DNA of 64,000 nt from Carettochelys insculpta (GCF_033958435.1 NC_134137.1:124284001-124348000), one strand, 5' to 3'; shown: positions 47,238 through 57,069, counted from the stretch's first letter. The notes: generated by a model not told the origin, from the sequence alone. Translations and numbers: made by a program.

Positions 47238-47452
47238 TATGCTATAGCTACACTTTCACTTGATCAACAAAATTTTTTTCGTTCACAGGTACTTGAAGAC
47301 CATCCCCTGTCTCCACCTCACCACCGAATGACAAAGTTTTGCAGTTGCAAGTGCAAGTGAGAATGCTGCTTTGTCTGCAGGAAAGTGCTCCAACAAGTAC
47401 AGTTGTGCAGATCCAGCCTCGTCCCTCAAATCTGTGTGGTGTAGACATACCC
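47238..47452. mobile_element. Degenerate Harbinger-like MITE
   Basis: The left GCTATAGCTACACTTTCACT and right GTGTGGTGTAGACATACCC are decayed inverted ends of the GTCTACAC type. The interior contains GATCAACAAAA and no coding sequence. Confidence 0.5.
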
Positions 47453-47475
47453 TGTATACCTTGGAGACACACGTG

Positions 47476-47671
47476 CCTCATAGAACTGGAAGGGACCTCA
47501 GGAGATCACGTCCAGTCCCCTGCCCTCTTGGTAGAAACAAGCACCATCCTTTTTTTGTTTTGTTTTTTTTTAATCTATTTGCCCCAGATCCCTAAAAGGC
47601 CCCCTCAAGGACTGAGCTCACAATCGTGGGTTTAGCAGGCCAATGCCTAAACCACTGAGCTATCCCTCCAT
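47476..47671 (-). mobile_element. tRNA-derived SINE
   Basis: Reverse complement of the SINE: CATAGAACTGGAAGGGACCT (tail) at the left, a T-rich linker, GGACTGAGCTCACAATCGTGG and CCACTGAGCTATCCCTCC (tRNA head) at the right. It lies just right of a MITE. Confidence 0.9.
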
Positions 47672-47672
47672 G

Positions 47673-47728
47673 TGGTTCAAAAGCTTGTCTCTCTCATCTA
47701 CAGAGGTTGGACCAATAAGAGGTAGTCC
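47673..47728 (+). mobile_element. Penelope-like element fragment (third type)
   Basis: CAAAAGCTTGTCTCTCTCATC followed by ACAGAGGTTGGACCAATAAGAGG is the post-ribozyme part of the same family as 46985-47118, in plus orientation. Confidence 0.5.
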
Positions 47729-48331
47729 CCCACACTCATCACCTCTTACAGAGACACACTTACAACAATCTTAAGGATGATGCAAAGGCCAAGGGTGGGG
47801 GTAATAGTTCCGTAAACATCTCACTGACTTGGAAGACTATTCCGAAATGCACCCCAGTCACTTAGGAGCTTGACTCTCATTTAATAGTACTCACATTGCT
47901 CTCCCTGTCAGTACATGGACAATCTGGGGAAGCATCCCTATGTTGGGGGGTTGCCTACACTGTTTTCTGTGTGTGTAGCTATGTCTACACGGGGATGCTA
48001 CATCGAAATAGCTTATTCGATGTAGTGAAATCAAAATAAGCTATTTCAATGAATAACGTCTACACGTCCTCCAGGGCTGGTGCCATCGACGTTCAACATC
48101 GATGTTGGGCAGCACTACATCGAAGTAGGCACTGCAGGGGAGCGTCTACACACAAAAGCGGCACACATCGAAATAAGGGTGCCAGGAACAGCTGCAGACA
48201 GGGTCACAGGGCAGACTAGCACTTACGGGGCAACAGCTAGCCGCTCCCTTAAATGGCCCCTCCTAGAAACATGCAGCCTGCACAGCACGCGGTCTGCAGA
48301 GCCACAAGCGCTCACACCCCATGGAAGCAGT

Positions 48332-49700
48332 ATGGACCCCCAGCAGCAGCAGCAGCAGCAGCCAGAGGTCCACACACCTGCCCCTGGAGGAGCAGTGCTT
48401 GCCCTGCTTAGTGCCATGCAGGAGGCAGCTGATCATCTTTTATTTGTGGAAGAGGAGCTGCCCCCAGGGGATGAGGAAGCAGCCCCAGACCTTGCTGCCC
48501 TCTGACTCCCCGTCCCGCTGCACACGCCGCCGGCTGTGGAGATACCCCACAAGCACGGACTGGTGGGAGTAGCTGGTGCTCAGCAAGTGGGACAATGACC
48601 TCTGGCTCCAGAATTTCCGGATGAGCCGGCAGACATTCCTGGAGCTCTGCCAGTGGCTCACTCCTGCCTTCTGGCACCAGGACACCTCCATGCGACGTGC
48701 CCTCACCGTCGAGAAATGGGTCGGCATCGCTGTCTGGAAGCTGGCCACTCCAGACAGCTACCGATCCGTAGGGCAGCAGTTCGGCGTGGGCAAGGCCACC
48801 GTCGGGGCTGTCCTCATGGAGGTAAGAGGACACCAGGGCGGGGGGGAAGCCCTGGGCGGGAGCCCTGGGGGAAGCCCGGGGGTGGAGGGCCAGACACACC
48901 CTGCACACCCCTCACTGGTGCTCTCTCATGTCCTTCCCCTGCAGGTCGTCCACGCCATCAATGCCCTGCTCCTCCACAGGCTCGTGCGGCTTGGGGACCC
49001 GGATGCTGCCATCGCGGGGTTTGCCAGCCTGTGCTTCCCAAATTGCTTTGGGGCTCTGGATGGGACCCATATCCTCATCCGTGCCCTGGAGCACAGCGGA
49101 GGACGCTTCCTCAATAGGAAGGGCTACCATTCTGTGGTCCTCCAGTCCTTGGTGGACAGCCGGGGTCGCTTCCTGGACATTTATGTTGGCTGGCCTGGCA
49201 GCACCCACGACGCCCGGGTGTTCAGAAATTCGGGCTTGTGCCACTGGCTGGAGGCAGGGGCCTACATCCCCCAGCGGGAGATCCCTGTGGGGGACACCAC
49301 CATGCCCCTCTGCATCGTCGCAGATGCAGCGTACCCCCTCCGACCCTAGCTCATGCACCCTTACACGGGCCATGTCACAGCCAGCCAGGAGCGGTTCAAC
49401 ACACACTTGAACCATGCGCGCCAGGTGGTCAAGTGCACCTTCGGTCACCTCTAAGGGCGCTGGAGGTGTCTCCTCACCCGCCTGGATGCAGGCCTCACCA
49501 ACATCCCCCCGGTTGTGGGTGCGTGCAGCGCACTCCACAACCTGGTGGAGAGCAAGGGAGAGGCCTTCTTCCAGGGCTGGGCTGTGGAGGCTGGCAGGGC
49601 CGACGTCCAACCACCCACTGCCCCCAGTCGCTAGGTCGACCCTGAGGGGATCCGGGTCCGGGAGGCCCTGTGGGCCCATTTTGACCAGACTGCGGGGTGA
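48332..49700 (+). pseudogene. Harbinger transposase, copy 1, inactivated
   Basis: Starts with MDP and a run of seven Gln, as in copy 2. The body frame has TAG at 48570-48572, TAG at 49347-49349 (Trp to stop), TAA at 49452-49454 and TAG at 49632-49634. Motifs: HTH-like SYRSVGQQFGVGKATVGAV, GALDGTHI (first Asp, 49059-49061) and STHDARVFRNSG (second Asp, 49209-49211). The catalytic Glu of the VVERSFGRLKGRW motif is Lys here (AAG at 49431-49433) and is followed by a stop. A likely intron (GTAAGAG at 48822 to CCCCTGCAG at 48944, 123 nt) is in frame and stop-free. The polyadenylation-type AATAAA at 49815-49820 follows. Confidence 0.92.
48822..48944 (+). other. Putative intron of transposase copy 1
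   Basis: GTAAGAG ... TCCTTCCCCTGCAG with a pyrimidine-rich 3' part. The position is identical to the intron of copy 2, between FMEV/LMEV and VVHAIN/VVRAIN. Its length of 123 is divisible by three and has no stop. Confidence 0.8.
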
Positions 49701-50223
49701 ATGCTGGCAGGTCCCGCTGCGGGCGAGCCACCCACTGCACCCCCGCATCCGCCACAACACTCCCTGCCCCCACCACAGAGCACCCGAGAGCATATCCCCC
49801 CCACTTTTCTTTGAAATAAATGGAAATGTTGGTTCAAACCAAACAGTGCAACCTCTTATTATTAACACAGAAAAAAGGGGGGAACTATTTACATGGGGGG
49901 GGCAGCTAGAAAAACAGGGATCCAGCAAAAACTATATACAAATGGGGAATATGTACAAAGGAGGGGGGGGGGCCACGTCCTCGGCCCCGCACCCTAATGT
50001 CCAGTGCCCGGTGCTGAAGGGCGCAACCTTCGCCTTGGCCAGAGCCCTGGCCGAGGCTGGGCGGGGGCTGGGAGAACCAGCAAATACGGCCGGCCTGTGT
50101 CCGCAGGCCCATGGTCCCCCTTGGCGGCAGGCCCCAGGGTGGCAGACGGTGGAGGGACAGCAGGCGGAGCGGCGGGTGGCGCGGTGGGCAGAGGGGCAGG
50201 CAGCACGGCGGGGGGGCCAGATG

Positions 50224-51518
50224 TTACACTATACACTCAAAGGTGCGCATGAAGGCCTCCCAAGCCTCCTGGCGCCAGGCCAGCGCTTGCTCTTGGAGTT
50301 CTAGCGGCTGCTCCTCCACCTGCAGGCGCCGCTCCGACACCTCCAGCTGACGCCAGAGGGTCGCGAGCAGCTGGGAGTCCGTGGCTGTCCACGGATGGCT
50401 CCTCCGTCAGCCTCGTCCTGGGGCTGGTCGGTGCTCCCCCGAGGGGCTGGCCTGCTGGGATGGCCCCGGTGGACTCTCCGGGACCACAGACACCTCGCCA
50501 GTGCTCTCCGGGCCCTCCGATGGTGCAGCTGCGGAACAGAGGGGGGAAGAAGAGTGGAGACAGCCATTAGTCTGGGCCCTGACCTGTGGCCCTTGTCCCC
50601 CCACCCCTCTGCTGCTGGTTCCCCATCCCCGTCCCCGGGAGATGCTGCTGCTGCTGATGGGTGTCCCACCCCACCCCACGGGGGACCCTAGGTTCCGCTC
50701 CCCCCATCCCCAGGGATGGGGCATGCGCTGTCCTGCTGGGGGGGCAGGGGCTGATGCACTCTTCTGAGGGACATGCCACTGCTGTCCTTGGGGCCATGGT
50801 CATCTGGGCATGTGGAGGGCCCTGGTCATGTCTCTTGTCCCTGCTCCTTAACCCCGGGGGTGTGCACCAGGGGTGGTACATACCTGACGGTCCGCTCCCA
50901 CGGTCAGGGGACACCCACTGGGCGGACGCCCTGCTGGAGCTGTGGGACGGGAGGGTAATGCGGAGCCCCCCGTTGCTGAAGGAGTCCTCCTCCTCCTCCG
51001 ACATCCCAGGGGTGGGCTCCTGGGGAGGCCCATAGGGTGCAGGGCTTGCCTCCGGGGTGGACTTCTTCTCCGGGGCCTGCTGGGGCTCGTCGGCCAATGT
51101 GTCAAGAGTGGCCGGGGGTGGGGGAGGAGGTGTACCAGGGGCCCAGGATGGCCCTGAGCTCCCTGTAAAAGGGGCAAGTGGCAGGGGCGGCCCCAGATCG
51201 GCTGGCCACATCCCGGGCCCGGGAGTAACCCTGCCGCAGCTCCTTAACCTTACTCCTGACGTGGTCAGGAGTGCGGACAGGGTGACCCCGGGCAGCCAGG
51301 TCCTTGGCCAGCCGAGCGAACGCATCCGCGTTCCGCCTCTTGCTCCCCATTACCTGGAGCATCTCCTCCTCGCCCCAGAGCCCCAGCAGGTCCCGGATCT
51401 CGGCCTCCGTCCAGGAGGGGCCCCGCTGCCTCTTTCCCAGCTGGCTGCCAGCCTGGGAGCCCTGGCTCCCCTTGGGGGTGGTGCCCTGGGGGTGCTTGGG
51501 GGGCTGGCTGGCTGCCAT
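50224..51518 (-). pseudogene. Harbinger Myb/SANT-like protein, copy 1
   Basis: Minus strand, start MAASQPP (51518). The trihelix-type domain runs from PSWTEAEIRDLLGLW through MGSKRRNADAFARLAKDL and RSKVKELRQGYSRARD to CPFYRELRAILG. A frameshift near 51120 in a G-rich tract breaks the frame before the PEASPAPYGPPQ region. Donor GTATGT at 50883 and acceptor TTCCGCAG at about 50533 define an intron that matches copy 2. The second exon contains LEVSERRLQVEEQ and AWRQEAWEAFMRTFE and ends at a TAA at 50226-50224. Confidence 0.85.
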
Positions 51519-52016
51519 CGGTGCAGGGTGTTGGGCTGCGGCTGCTGCGGGTGTGCAGGCTGAACACATGGCAGTGCTGCAGCCTGCACGCGCTCTCAGC
51601 TTCCTGCACAGGAATGCAGGGGGCGGGGAGCTTTAAAGGGCTGCTGCACGCGGTGACCATAGAGCTCAGGTGCTGGAGAGGGCTCAACCCCTCAGCTGAT
51701 GGCCGCCATGGCAGACCCCGCTATTTCGAGGTTGCGGGACGCGGATCGTCTACATGTGCCCTACTTCGACGTTCAACGTCAAAGTAGAGCGTTATTCCCA
51801 TCTCCTGTTGGGGATAGCGACTTCGACGTCTCGCTGCCTTATGTCGATTTCAACTTCGAAATAGCCCTTGCCACGTGTAGACGTGGTGGGCGCTATTTCG
51901 AAGTTGGCACGGCTACTTTGAAGTAGCCGGCTGTTGTAGACGGGGCTTGTGTGTGCGTGTGTGAGAGAGAGGGACACAAACCCTTTTTTCCAGGAAAAAA
52001 ACACCCTTGCATCCAT

Positions 52017-52372
52017 AACACAAAACAGGCAGTTATGTAGCACTTTAAAGACTAACAAAATAATTTATTCGGTGATGAGCTTTCCTGGGACAGACCCACT
52101 TCTTCAGATCAATCACATTTCCAATACAGGCTGACATTTATAAGTACAGAGGACCAAAAAAAAATTGCAATAAAAACTAACAAATCAAAAACATAGGATT
52201 AAAGAAGGGGGATGAGGTGTGGGAGGATGTTAATTACGAGCATCAAAGGAAAGGAAGCAGTCCCTGTAATGAGTGAGGTAGTGGATGTGCCTGTTCATAC
52301 CACCTATTCATGTGTCAAAATTGAATATGAATTCCAAATCATAACAGGGGATTTACCTCGGAATAGTACCTC
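52017..52372 (-). mobile_element. Penelope-like element end, variant copy
   Basis: Minus orientation. The end AACAGGCAGTTATGTAGCAC, TTTAAAGACTAAC is followed by TTCGGTGATGAGCTTTCCTG and TTCTTCAGATCAATCACATT, then a divergent interior to about 52372. It has a hammerhead-like core with changed stem. Confidence 0.7.
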
Positions 52373-52837
52373 CACCACAATGAAAACGAAAAAGCAGTTC
52401 AGTAGCACTTTAAAGACAAAAAATAATTTATTAGTTGATGAGCTTTCATGGGACCGGCCCACTTCTTCAGATCACAGCCATACCAGAACAGACTCAATAT
52501 TTAAGGCACAGAGAACAAAACAAGTAATCAAGGTTGACAAATCAGAAAAAAATTATCAAGGTGAGCAGATCAGAGAGTAGCAGGGCGGAAGGGAGCCAGT
52601 GGGGGGGAGTCAAGAATTAGATTAAGCCAAGTATGCAAAAGAGCCCCAATAATGACCCAGAAAATTCACATCTCAGTTCAAACCACGTGTTAATGTGTCA
52701 AATTTGAATATAAAAGGGAGTTCAGAAGCCTCTCTTTGCAGACTGTTATGAAAACTCCTCTTCATTAAAACACACACTTTTAAGTCATTAACAGAATGAC
52801 CCACTCCATTAAAATGTTGACTAACCGGTTTGTGTTT

Positions 52838-53023
52838 TTATGTCTGTTTTATGCCCATTAATTCTTTGTCTGAGAGATTTTGAAGTCTGTCCAATATATA
52901 AAGCACCTGGGCATTGTTGGCCCATGATGGCATATATGATGTTAGTTGAGGAACACGAGGATGTCCCCGTGATTCTGTGAATAAACTGGTCAGGCCAAGT
53001 GATGATAAATCATGTGCCAGCAA
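52838..53023 (-). pseudogene. PLE GIY-YIG endonuclease remnant, left arm
   Basis: Minus-strand 61-codon frame with NNAQVLYILDRLQNLSDKELMG, a shifted or eroded copy of the sequence in the right arm (QCPDVLYIGQTSKSLRQRINGHE). PLEs carry a C-terminal GIY-YIG nuclease behind their reverse transcriptase. The remnant is too short to function. Confidence 0.65.
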
Positions 53024-53200
53024 TGCCCAGATGTTTTGTACATTGGACAGACTTCAAAGTCTCTCAGACAAAGAATTAATGGGCACGAAACAGACATAAG
53101 AACACTCCCGATTCACAAACGGGTCAGTCAACATTTTAATGGAGTGGGCCATTCTGTTGGTGACTTAAAAGTTTGCTTTTACATACTTGGCTTAATCTAA
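53012..53200 (+). pseudogene. PLE GIY-YIG endonuclease remnant, right arm
   Basis: The frame reads CQQCPDVLYIGQTSKSLRQR, then INGHETDIR and HFNGVGHSVGDLKV. YIG followed by R and NGHE, plus the CxxC start and H...H spacing, match the GIY-YIG nuclease of Penelope-like elements. The upstream RT domain is missing. Confidence 0.8.
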
Positions 53201-53465
53201 TTCTTGACTCCCCCCCGCCCGCCCCTCTACTCTCTCATTTGCTCACCTTGATAATTTTTTTCTGATTTGTCAACCTTGACTACGTTTTTGGTTCTTTGTG
53301 CCTTAAATATTGAGTCTGTTCTGGTATGGCTATGGTCTGAAGAAGTGAGTCTCTGTCCCACGAAAGCTCACCACCTAATAAATTATTTGGTTAGTCTTTA
53401 AAGTGCTACTTGACTGCTCCTTTTGTTTTGATAAGATATAGATTAGCATGGCTTTCTCTCTGTTA

Positions 53466-54703
53466 CTACCACCAAAATTAATGACTTTCGCCAACCCTCC
53501 TCCCCCTCCTTCAACTTCGAAATTGACTCAGTGTGAACTAAGCAGAGGTAATTACCACTTAACTGACCTCCAGGGAAGCATCCCCTAACTGCTCTTGTTT
53601 TGAAATTGGACTCACTAGTGTGAATGCTCAATTTCAAAATGCTCTTGCAGCATGAACACATTTTTCACAAATAACTCATTTTGATACCTTATTATTTAGA
53701 CATAGCTTCGTGGAAAACCTCCTTTGTCAATGGATGCTCTGTCTACATTAGGGGGCTATGCCTATTTTAACTATGTAATGTAAACAAACCCTTGGAGACA
53801 AGAAAGCTAAGGGAATTTCATTTCAATATCTAAATATTGGGGGATTAGGTAATCGCTGGCACAAGTGATCAAAACATTATCTGTTTTTAGCACTATGTGA
53901 CCTAAGCAAGTGCTGAAAGAACAAGTGAAACCCTGTTTGTCCAGTAGGTCTTGTAACAACTTATTTGACGAGAACGTAAACCTAAATCAGGCATAATTTT
54001 TACACTCGTGATTTAACATCATTTGGTGTCTGTAAAAATAATCCTACATTTAGTAGACTGAACTAGCCGGTTTTAGAAAGCTCTTCCTTTTTTCCTGAAG
54101 TCTACTGCCCCGTCTCCTTGCATGCCAATCACAGAGCCGTATGTCACAGGCTGCCTACCAATAACTGAAACTGGACTCTATTTGATGCCGCTTTCTCATT
54201 TATCCCAGCACATCATGTTATGAAAAGCTGCTTGCATGACAAATAAGTGAGGACACAATAGATCTCTGAGACACTAGCAGTATTTTGTTCAGAGATCAGC
54301 ACGCAGATACCACAGCGCTATATTTATTTAATAAGTGTCTACATTATTCTTCAAGAAGTTAAAAAATCCAAGGAAACAAAACCTGAGCTTCATAAAAATT
54401 CTTCCTTGTTCCGTCTCCCTGATGGCAGTGTTTGTTAAAAGGGACTGAGCCACAAAGAATAGGTACGTTAAGCATAATGGGCAATTTATAACAGAAACTT
54501 GCACCCTTGTGGAAGATCATTTTCATATGATCTCAGGAAGGATCATTTTTAGTTAGCAAACAGCTGTGAAGAAACTGACAAGGTGAGCTTGCGTGACAAA
54601 TCGGACACATTCTTAGTGCAGTGTGTGCCATATTCAGCATGAAACTGTGGTGCTAGTTCTTGCATCTTACCTTTGCTAAAATCTTTTTTTTTTTGCTCTA
54701 AAC
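53466..54703. other. Intergenic DNA, possible decayed TIR element at 53500-53775
   Basis: TTCGAAATTGACTCAGTGTGAAC and TGCTCTGTCTACATTAGGGGGC suggest the interior and one end of an old Harbinger-like element, but no clear end pair. The remainder (to 54703) is AT-rich with nothing recognised. Confidence 0.35.
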
Positions 54704-54946
54704 CAGGGGTCAGCAACCCCAAGCATGGGTACCAAGAGCAGTATGTGAGCCAATTTGCATCGGCACATGAGGTGGGTGCTCAGCTCTTCTCCTGTGCCAC
54801 CCACCCATACAGCTGGGAGCTTGCTCAAAGCCATACCGCCTGTGAATTAGAAAAAGACCAACTAATGCTACCGGCCCCTGCAATAAACAATAAAACTCTG
54901 CGTCTTCATTTATTTATTAATGAAGCTGTTGTAAGTAGGACTGTTA

Positions 54947-55170
54947 GGCTACGTCTACACGTGCACGCTACATCGAAGTAGCTAATTTCGAAGTAGCGAC
55001 ATCGAAATAGCCTATTTCGATGAATAGCGTCTACATGTCCTCCAGGGCCGGCAACGTCGATGTTCAACTTCGACGTTGCGCAGCCCAACATCGAAATAGG
55101 CGCAGCGAGGGAACGTCTACACGCCAAAGTAGCACACATCGAAATAGGGATGCCAGGCACAGCTGCAGAC
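54947..55170 (+). promoter_or_regulatory. Left terminal and subterminal region with motif cluster
   Basis: Behind the inverted repeat there are repeated words: ACATCGAAGTAGC, TTTCGAAGTAGCG, CATCGAAATAGCC, TTTCGATGAATAGCG, CATCGAAATAGG (twice), and a small inverted repeat AACGTCGATGTTCAACTTCGACGTTG (55050-55076). Such clusters are typical binding sites of Harbinger Myb-like proteins or transposase. Inferred function. Confidence 0.6.
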
Positions 55171-55304
55171 AGGGTCACAGGGCGGACTAGCGCTTCCGGG
55201 GCAACAGCTAGCCGCTCCCTTAAAGGGCCCCTCCCAGACACACTCAGCCTGCACAGCACGCGGTCTGAGGAGCCATAGGCACACAGACCCCGGGCGCCGC
55301 AGTC

Positions 55305-55312
55305 ATGGACCC

Positions 55313-55351
<39 letters not shown>

Positions 55352-55812
55352 AGAGGTCCATCCAGCCCTCCCGGCAGGAGCAGGGCTTGCCCTGCTCCGT
55401 GCCATGCGGGAGGCAGCTGAGCACCTCCTTGCCCCAGAGGAGGAGATGCCCCCAGGGCAGCAGGGCTCAACCCCTACCCCTGCAGCACCCCGCCCCACCC
55501 CCCCCCCGCCTCACACGCCGGCGGCTGTGAAGCTACCCCACCAGCACCTACTGGTGGGAGCGGCTGGTGCTTGGGGAGTGGGACAACGACCGCTGGCTCA
55601 GGAACTTCAGGATGAGCCAGCAGACATTTATGGAGCTGTGCCAGTGGCTCACCCCCACACTCAGGCACCAGGACACCGCCATGCGGCGTGCCCTCCCTGT
55701 GGAGAAACGGGTCGGCATCGCTGTCTGGAAGCTGGCCACTCCAGACAGCTACCGATCCGTGGGCCAGCAGTTTGGTGTCGGCAAGGCCACCGTCGGGGCT
55801 GTCTTCATGGAG
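55305..55812 (+). pseudogene. Harbinger transposase copy 2, leader and first exon
   Basis: ATG at 55305 opens a leader of MDP, twelve Gln (CAG run 55313-55350) and an acidic stretch (AAEHLLAPEEE). Around 55490-55508 a long C-run precedes a change of phase: downstream the conserved body is in the +1 frame (TRRRL, stop TGA 55528-55530, then TYWWERLVLGEWDND). In copy 1 the equivalent Trp codon is TGG. The body continues with NFRMSQQTFMELCQWL and HTH-like SYRSVGQQFGVGKATVGAV and meets a donor GTAAGAG at 55813. I call the leader-to-body junction broken; an undetected intron there is the alternative. Confidence 0.8.
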
Positions 55813-56802
55813 GTAAGAGAACCCACGGGGGGAGGGCAGGGCAGGGGGAGCGGGGCCCGGGCACAGGAGGGCAGGGCAGGGCAGGGGAGGCCAGGGCAGG
55901 GAGGGCAGGGCAGGGCAGGGGGGCCAGGGCAAGGGAGGGCAGGGCAGGGCAGGGGGGCCAGGGCAGAGGAGGGCAGGGCAGGGCAGGGCCACGCACACCC
56001 TGCTCACCCCTCATTGGTGCTGTCCCATGTGCTTTCCTTGCAGGTTGTGCGTGCCATCAACGCCATGCTCCTGCACAGGCTCGTGAGGCTGGGGGACCCA
56101 GATGCCACCATCGCGGCCTTTGCCACCCTGGGCTTCCCCAATTGCTTCGGGGCTCTGGATGGGACTCACATCCCCATCTGCGCCCCACATCACAGTGGAG
56201 GACAATACCTGAATCGAAAGGGCTACCATTCTGTCGTCCTCCAGGCCTTGGTGGACAGCCGGGGACGTTTCCAGGACATTTATGTGGGCTGGCCTGGCAG
56301 CACCCACGACGCCCGGGTTTTCCGGAACTCGGGCCTGTGCCGCCGGCTGGAGATGGGGACCTACATCCCCCAGTGGGAGATCCCTCTGGGGGACACCACC
56401 ATGCCCTTCTGCATCATCGCAGATGCGGCGTACCCCCTCCGGCCGTGGCTCATGCACCCCTACACGGGCCATCTCTCCGCTAGCCAGGAGCGCTTCAACC
56501 AGCGCCTGAACCACACGCGCCAGGTGGTGGAGCGCTCATTTGGCCGCCTGAAGGGACGCTGGAGATGTCTCCTGACCCGCCTGGATGCAGGCCCCAACAA
56601 CATCCCCCAGATTGTGGGTGCCTGCTGCGCCCTGCACAATTTGGTGGAGAGCAAGGGGGACACCTTTTTCCAGGGCTGGGCTGCGGAGGCCGGCAGGGCA
56701 GACGTCCAGCCACCTGCTGCCCCCAGTCGGCAGGTGGACCCCGAGGGGACCCGGGTCTGGGAGGCCCTGAGGGCCCACTTTGATGAAGAGGCCGTGGGGT
56801 GA
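55567..56802 (+). CDS. Harbinger (PIF/Harbinger) DDE transposase, copy 2
   Basis: This open frame (first codon GTG, not a true start; the Met lies in the upstream exon or leader) runs 411 codons to TGA at 56800-56802. It excises and inserts the element by DDE chemistry in the nucleus. Motifs: HTH-like SYRSVGQQFGVGKATVGAV (residues about 57-75), LGFPNCFGALDGTHIPI (first Asp, 56158-56160), WPGSTHDARVFRNSG (second Asp, 56308-56310), VVERSFGRLKGRWRCL (Glu, 56530-56532) and GACCALHNLVE. All three catalytic residues are present. Residues about 83-159 derive from a probable intron (55813-56043), which happens to be stop-free and in frame. Counting without it, D-D-E spacing is 50 and 74. C-terminal VWEALRAHFDEEAVG is also present in copy 1. 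Family HARBI1/DDE_Tnp_4. Confidence in function is high; activity is doubtful because of the broken leader. Confidence 0.93.
   Translation: MLGEWDNDRWLRNFRMSQQTFMELCQWLTPTLRHQDTAMRRALPVEKRVGIAVWKLATPDSYRSVGQQFGVGKATVGAVFMEVREPTGGGQGRGSGARAQEGRAGQGRPGQGGQGRAGGPGQGRAGQGRGARAEEGRAGQGHAHPAHPSLVLSHVLSLQVVRAINAMLLHRLVRLGDPDATIAAFATLGFPNCFGALDGTHIPICAPHHSGGQYLNRKGYHSVVLQALVDSRGRFQDIYVGWPGSTHDARVFRNSGLCRRLEMGTYIPQWEIPLGDTTMPFCIIADAAYPLRPWLMHPYTGHLSASQERFNQRLNHTRQVVERSFGRLKGRWRCLLTRLDAGPNNIPQIVGACCALHNLVESKGDTFFQGWAAEAGRADVQPPAAPSRQVDPEGTRVWEALRAHFDEEAVG
55813..56043 (+). other. Putative transposase intron with GGGCA minisatellite
   Basis: GTAAGAG ... GTGCTTTCCTTGCAG, 231 nt (divisible by three, no stop). 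It holds a repeated GGGCAGGGCAGG-type array (55859-55985). At the same codon in copy 1 is a 123-nt intron of the same borders. The repeat array explains the length difference. Confidence 0.82.
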
Positions 56803-57069
56803 ACTCTGCCCAGGCCCCCTACTGCCCGCCCCTTCCTCTACCACACTCCTGCCCCAACACCTGCACCATGGAGCACCCCACTGCACCCCCCTCCCACTTG
56901 TCCTGGACAAATGACAGCACGCACTTATGGCTGAACTTAAACTTTTTTTTTTCTTTTCGAACCTTTTTTTTTTAACTATAAATATTAGAACCAAAAACAA
57001 AGTACATACAAACATGTTGAAAAAAACCAATATGTACAAAAATAAAACAATACAAAGAAACAACTGTCC
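56803..57069 (+). other. Intergenic space between convergent Harbinger genes
   Basis: C-rich then A/T-rich sequence with AATAAA at 57041-57046, a possible polyadenylation signal of the plus-strand transposase. It is analogous to 49815 in copy 1. Confidence 0.5.

Larger units (their letters stand above)
47977..51947. mobile_element. Harbinger DNA transposon copy 1 (3.97 kb, inactive)
   Basis: The termini AGCTATGTCTACAC (47977) and, on the other strand at 51947, AGCCCCGTCTACA are inverted repeats. Both flanks carry TGT, although the surrounding GT repeat weakens this as a duplication. It has the same two-gene layout as copy 2: transposase gene on plus (48332-49700) and Myb/SANT-like gene on minus (51518-50224), convergent. 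Subterminal TCGAAATAG/TTCGAAGT motifs and the near-palindrome CTACTTCGACGT-TCA-ACGTCAAAGTAG (51760-51786) are kept. Both genes carry stops or shifts. Confidence 0.93.
52374..53465. mobile_element. Head-to-head pair of Penelope-like element 3' parts
   Basis: The left arm (52374 to about 52930) is a minus-strand PLE 3' part and the right arm (about 53005-53465) is the same on the plus strand. They share the end TTTAAAGTGCTAC, the hammerhead-like core, the interior TTAATCTAATTCTTGACTCCC and the GIY-YIG-coding segment, all mirrored about a centre near 52930-53005. Cores: left CTGAAGA 52470-52464, stem GTGGG/CCCAT with all five pairs, GAAA 52447-52444; right CTGAAGA 53337-53343, GAAA 53362-53365. 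Confidence 0.88.

Noticed and set aside
47971..47977. Perfect 3-bp TGT target duplication for Harbinger copy 1
   Set aside because: The site lies in a GT repeat, so matching TGT flanks are weak evidence.
49414..50304. 296-codon plus-strand frame in Harbinger copy 1
   Set aside because: It spans the shifted transposase tail and the antisense of the Myb gene; no coherent domain.
55474..56514. Antisense frames opposite the transposase
   Set aside because: GC-rich mirror frames of a conserved gene without their own domains.
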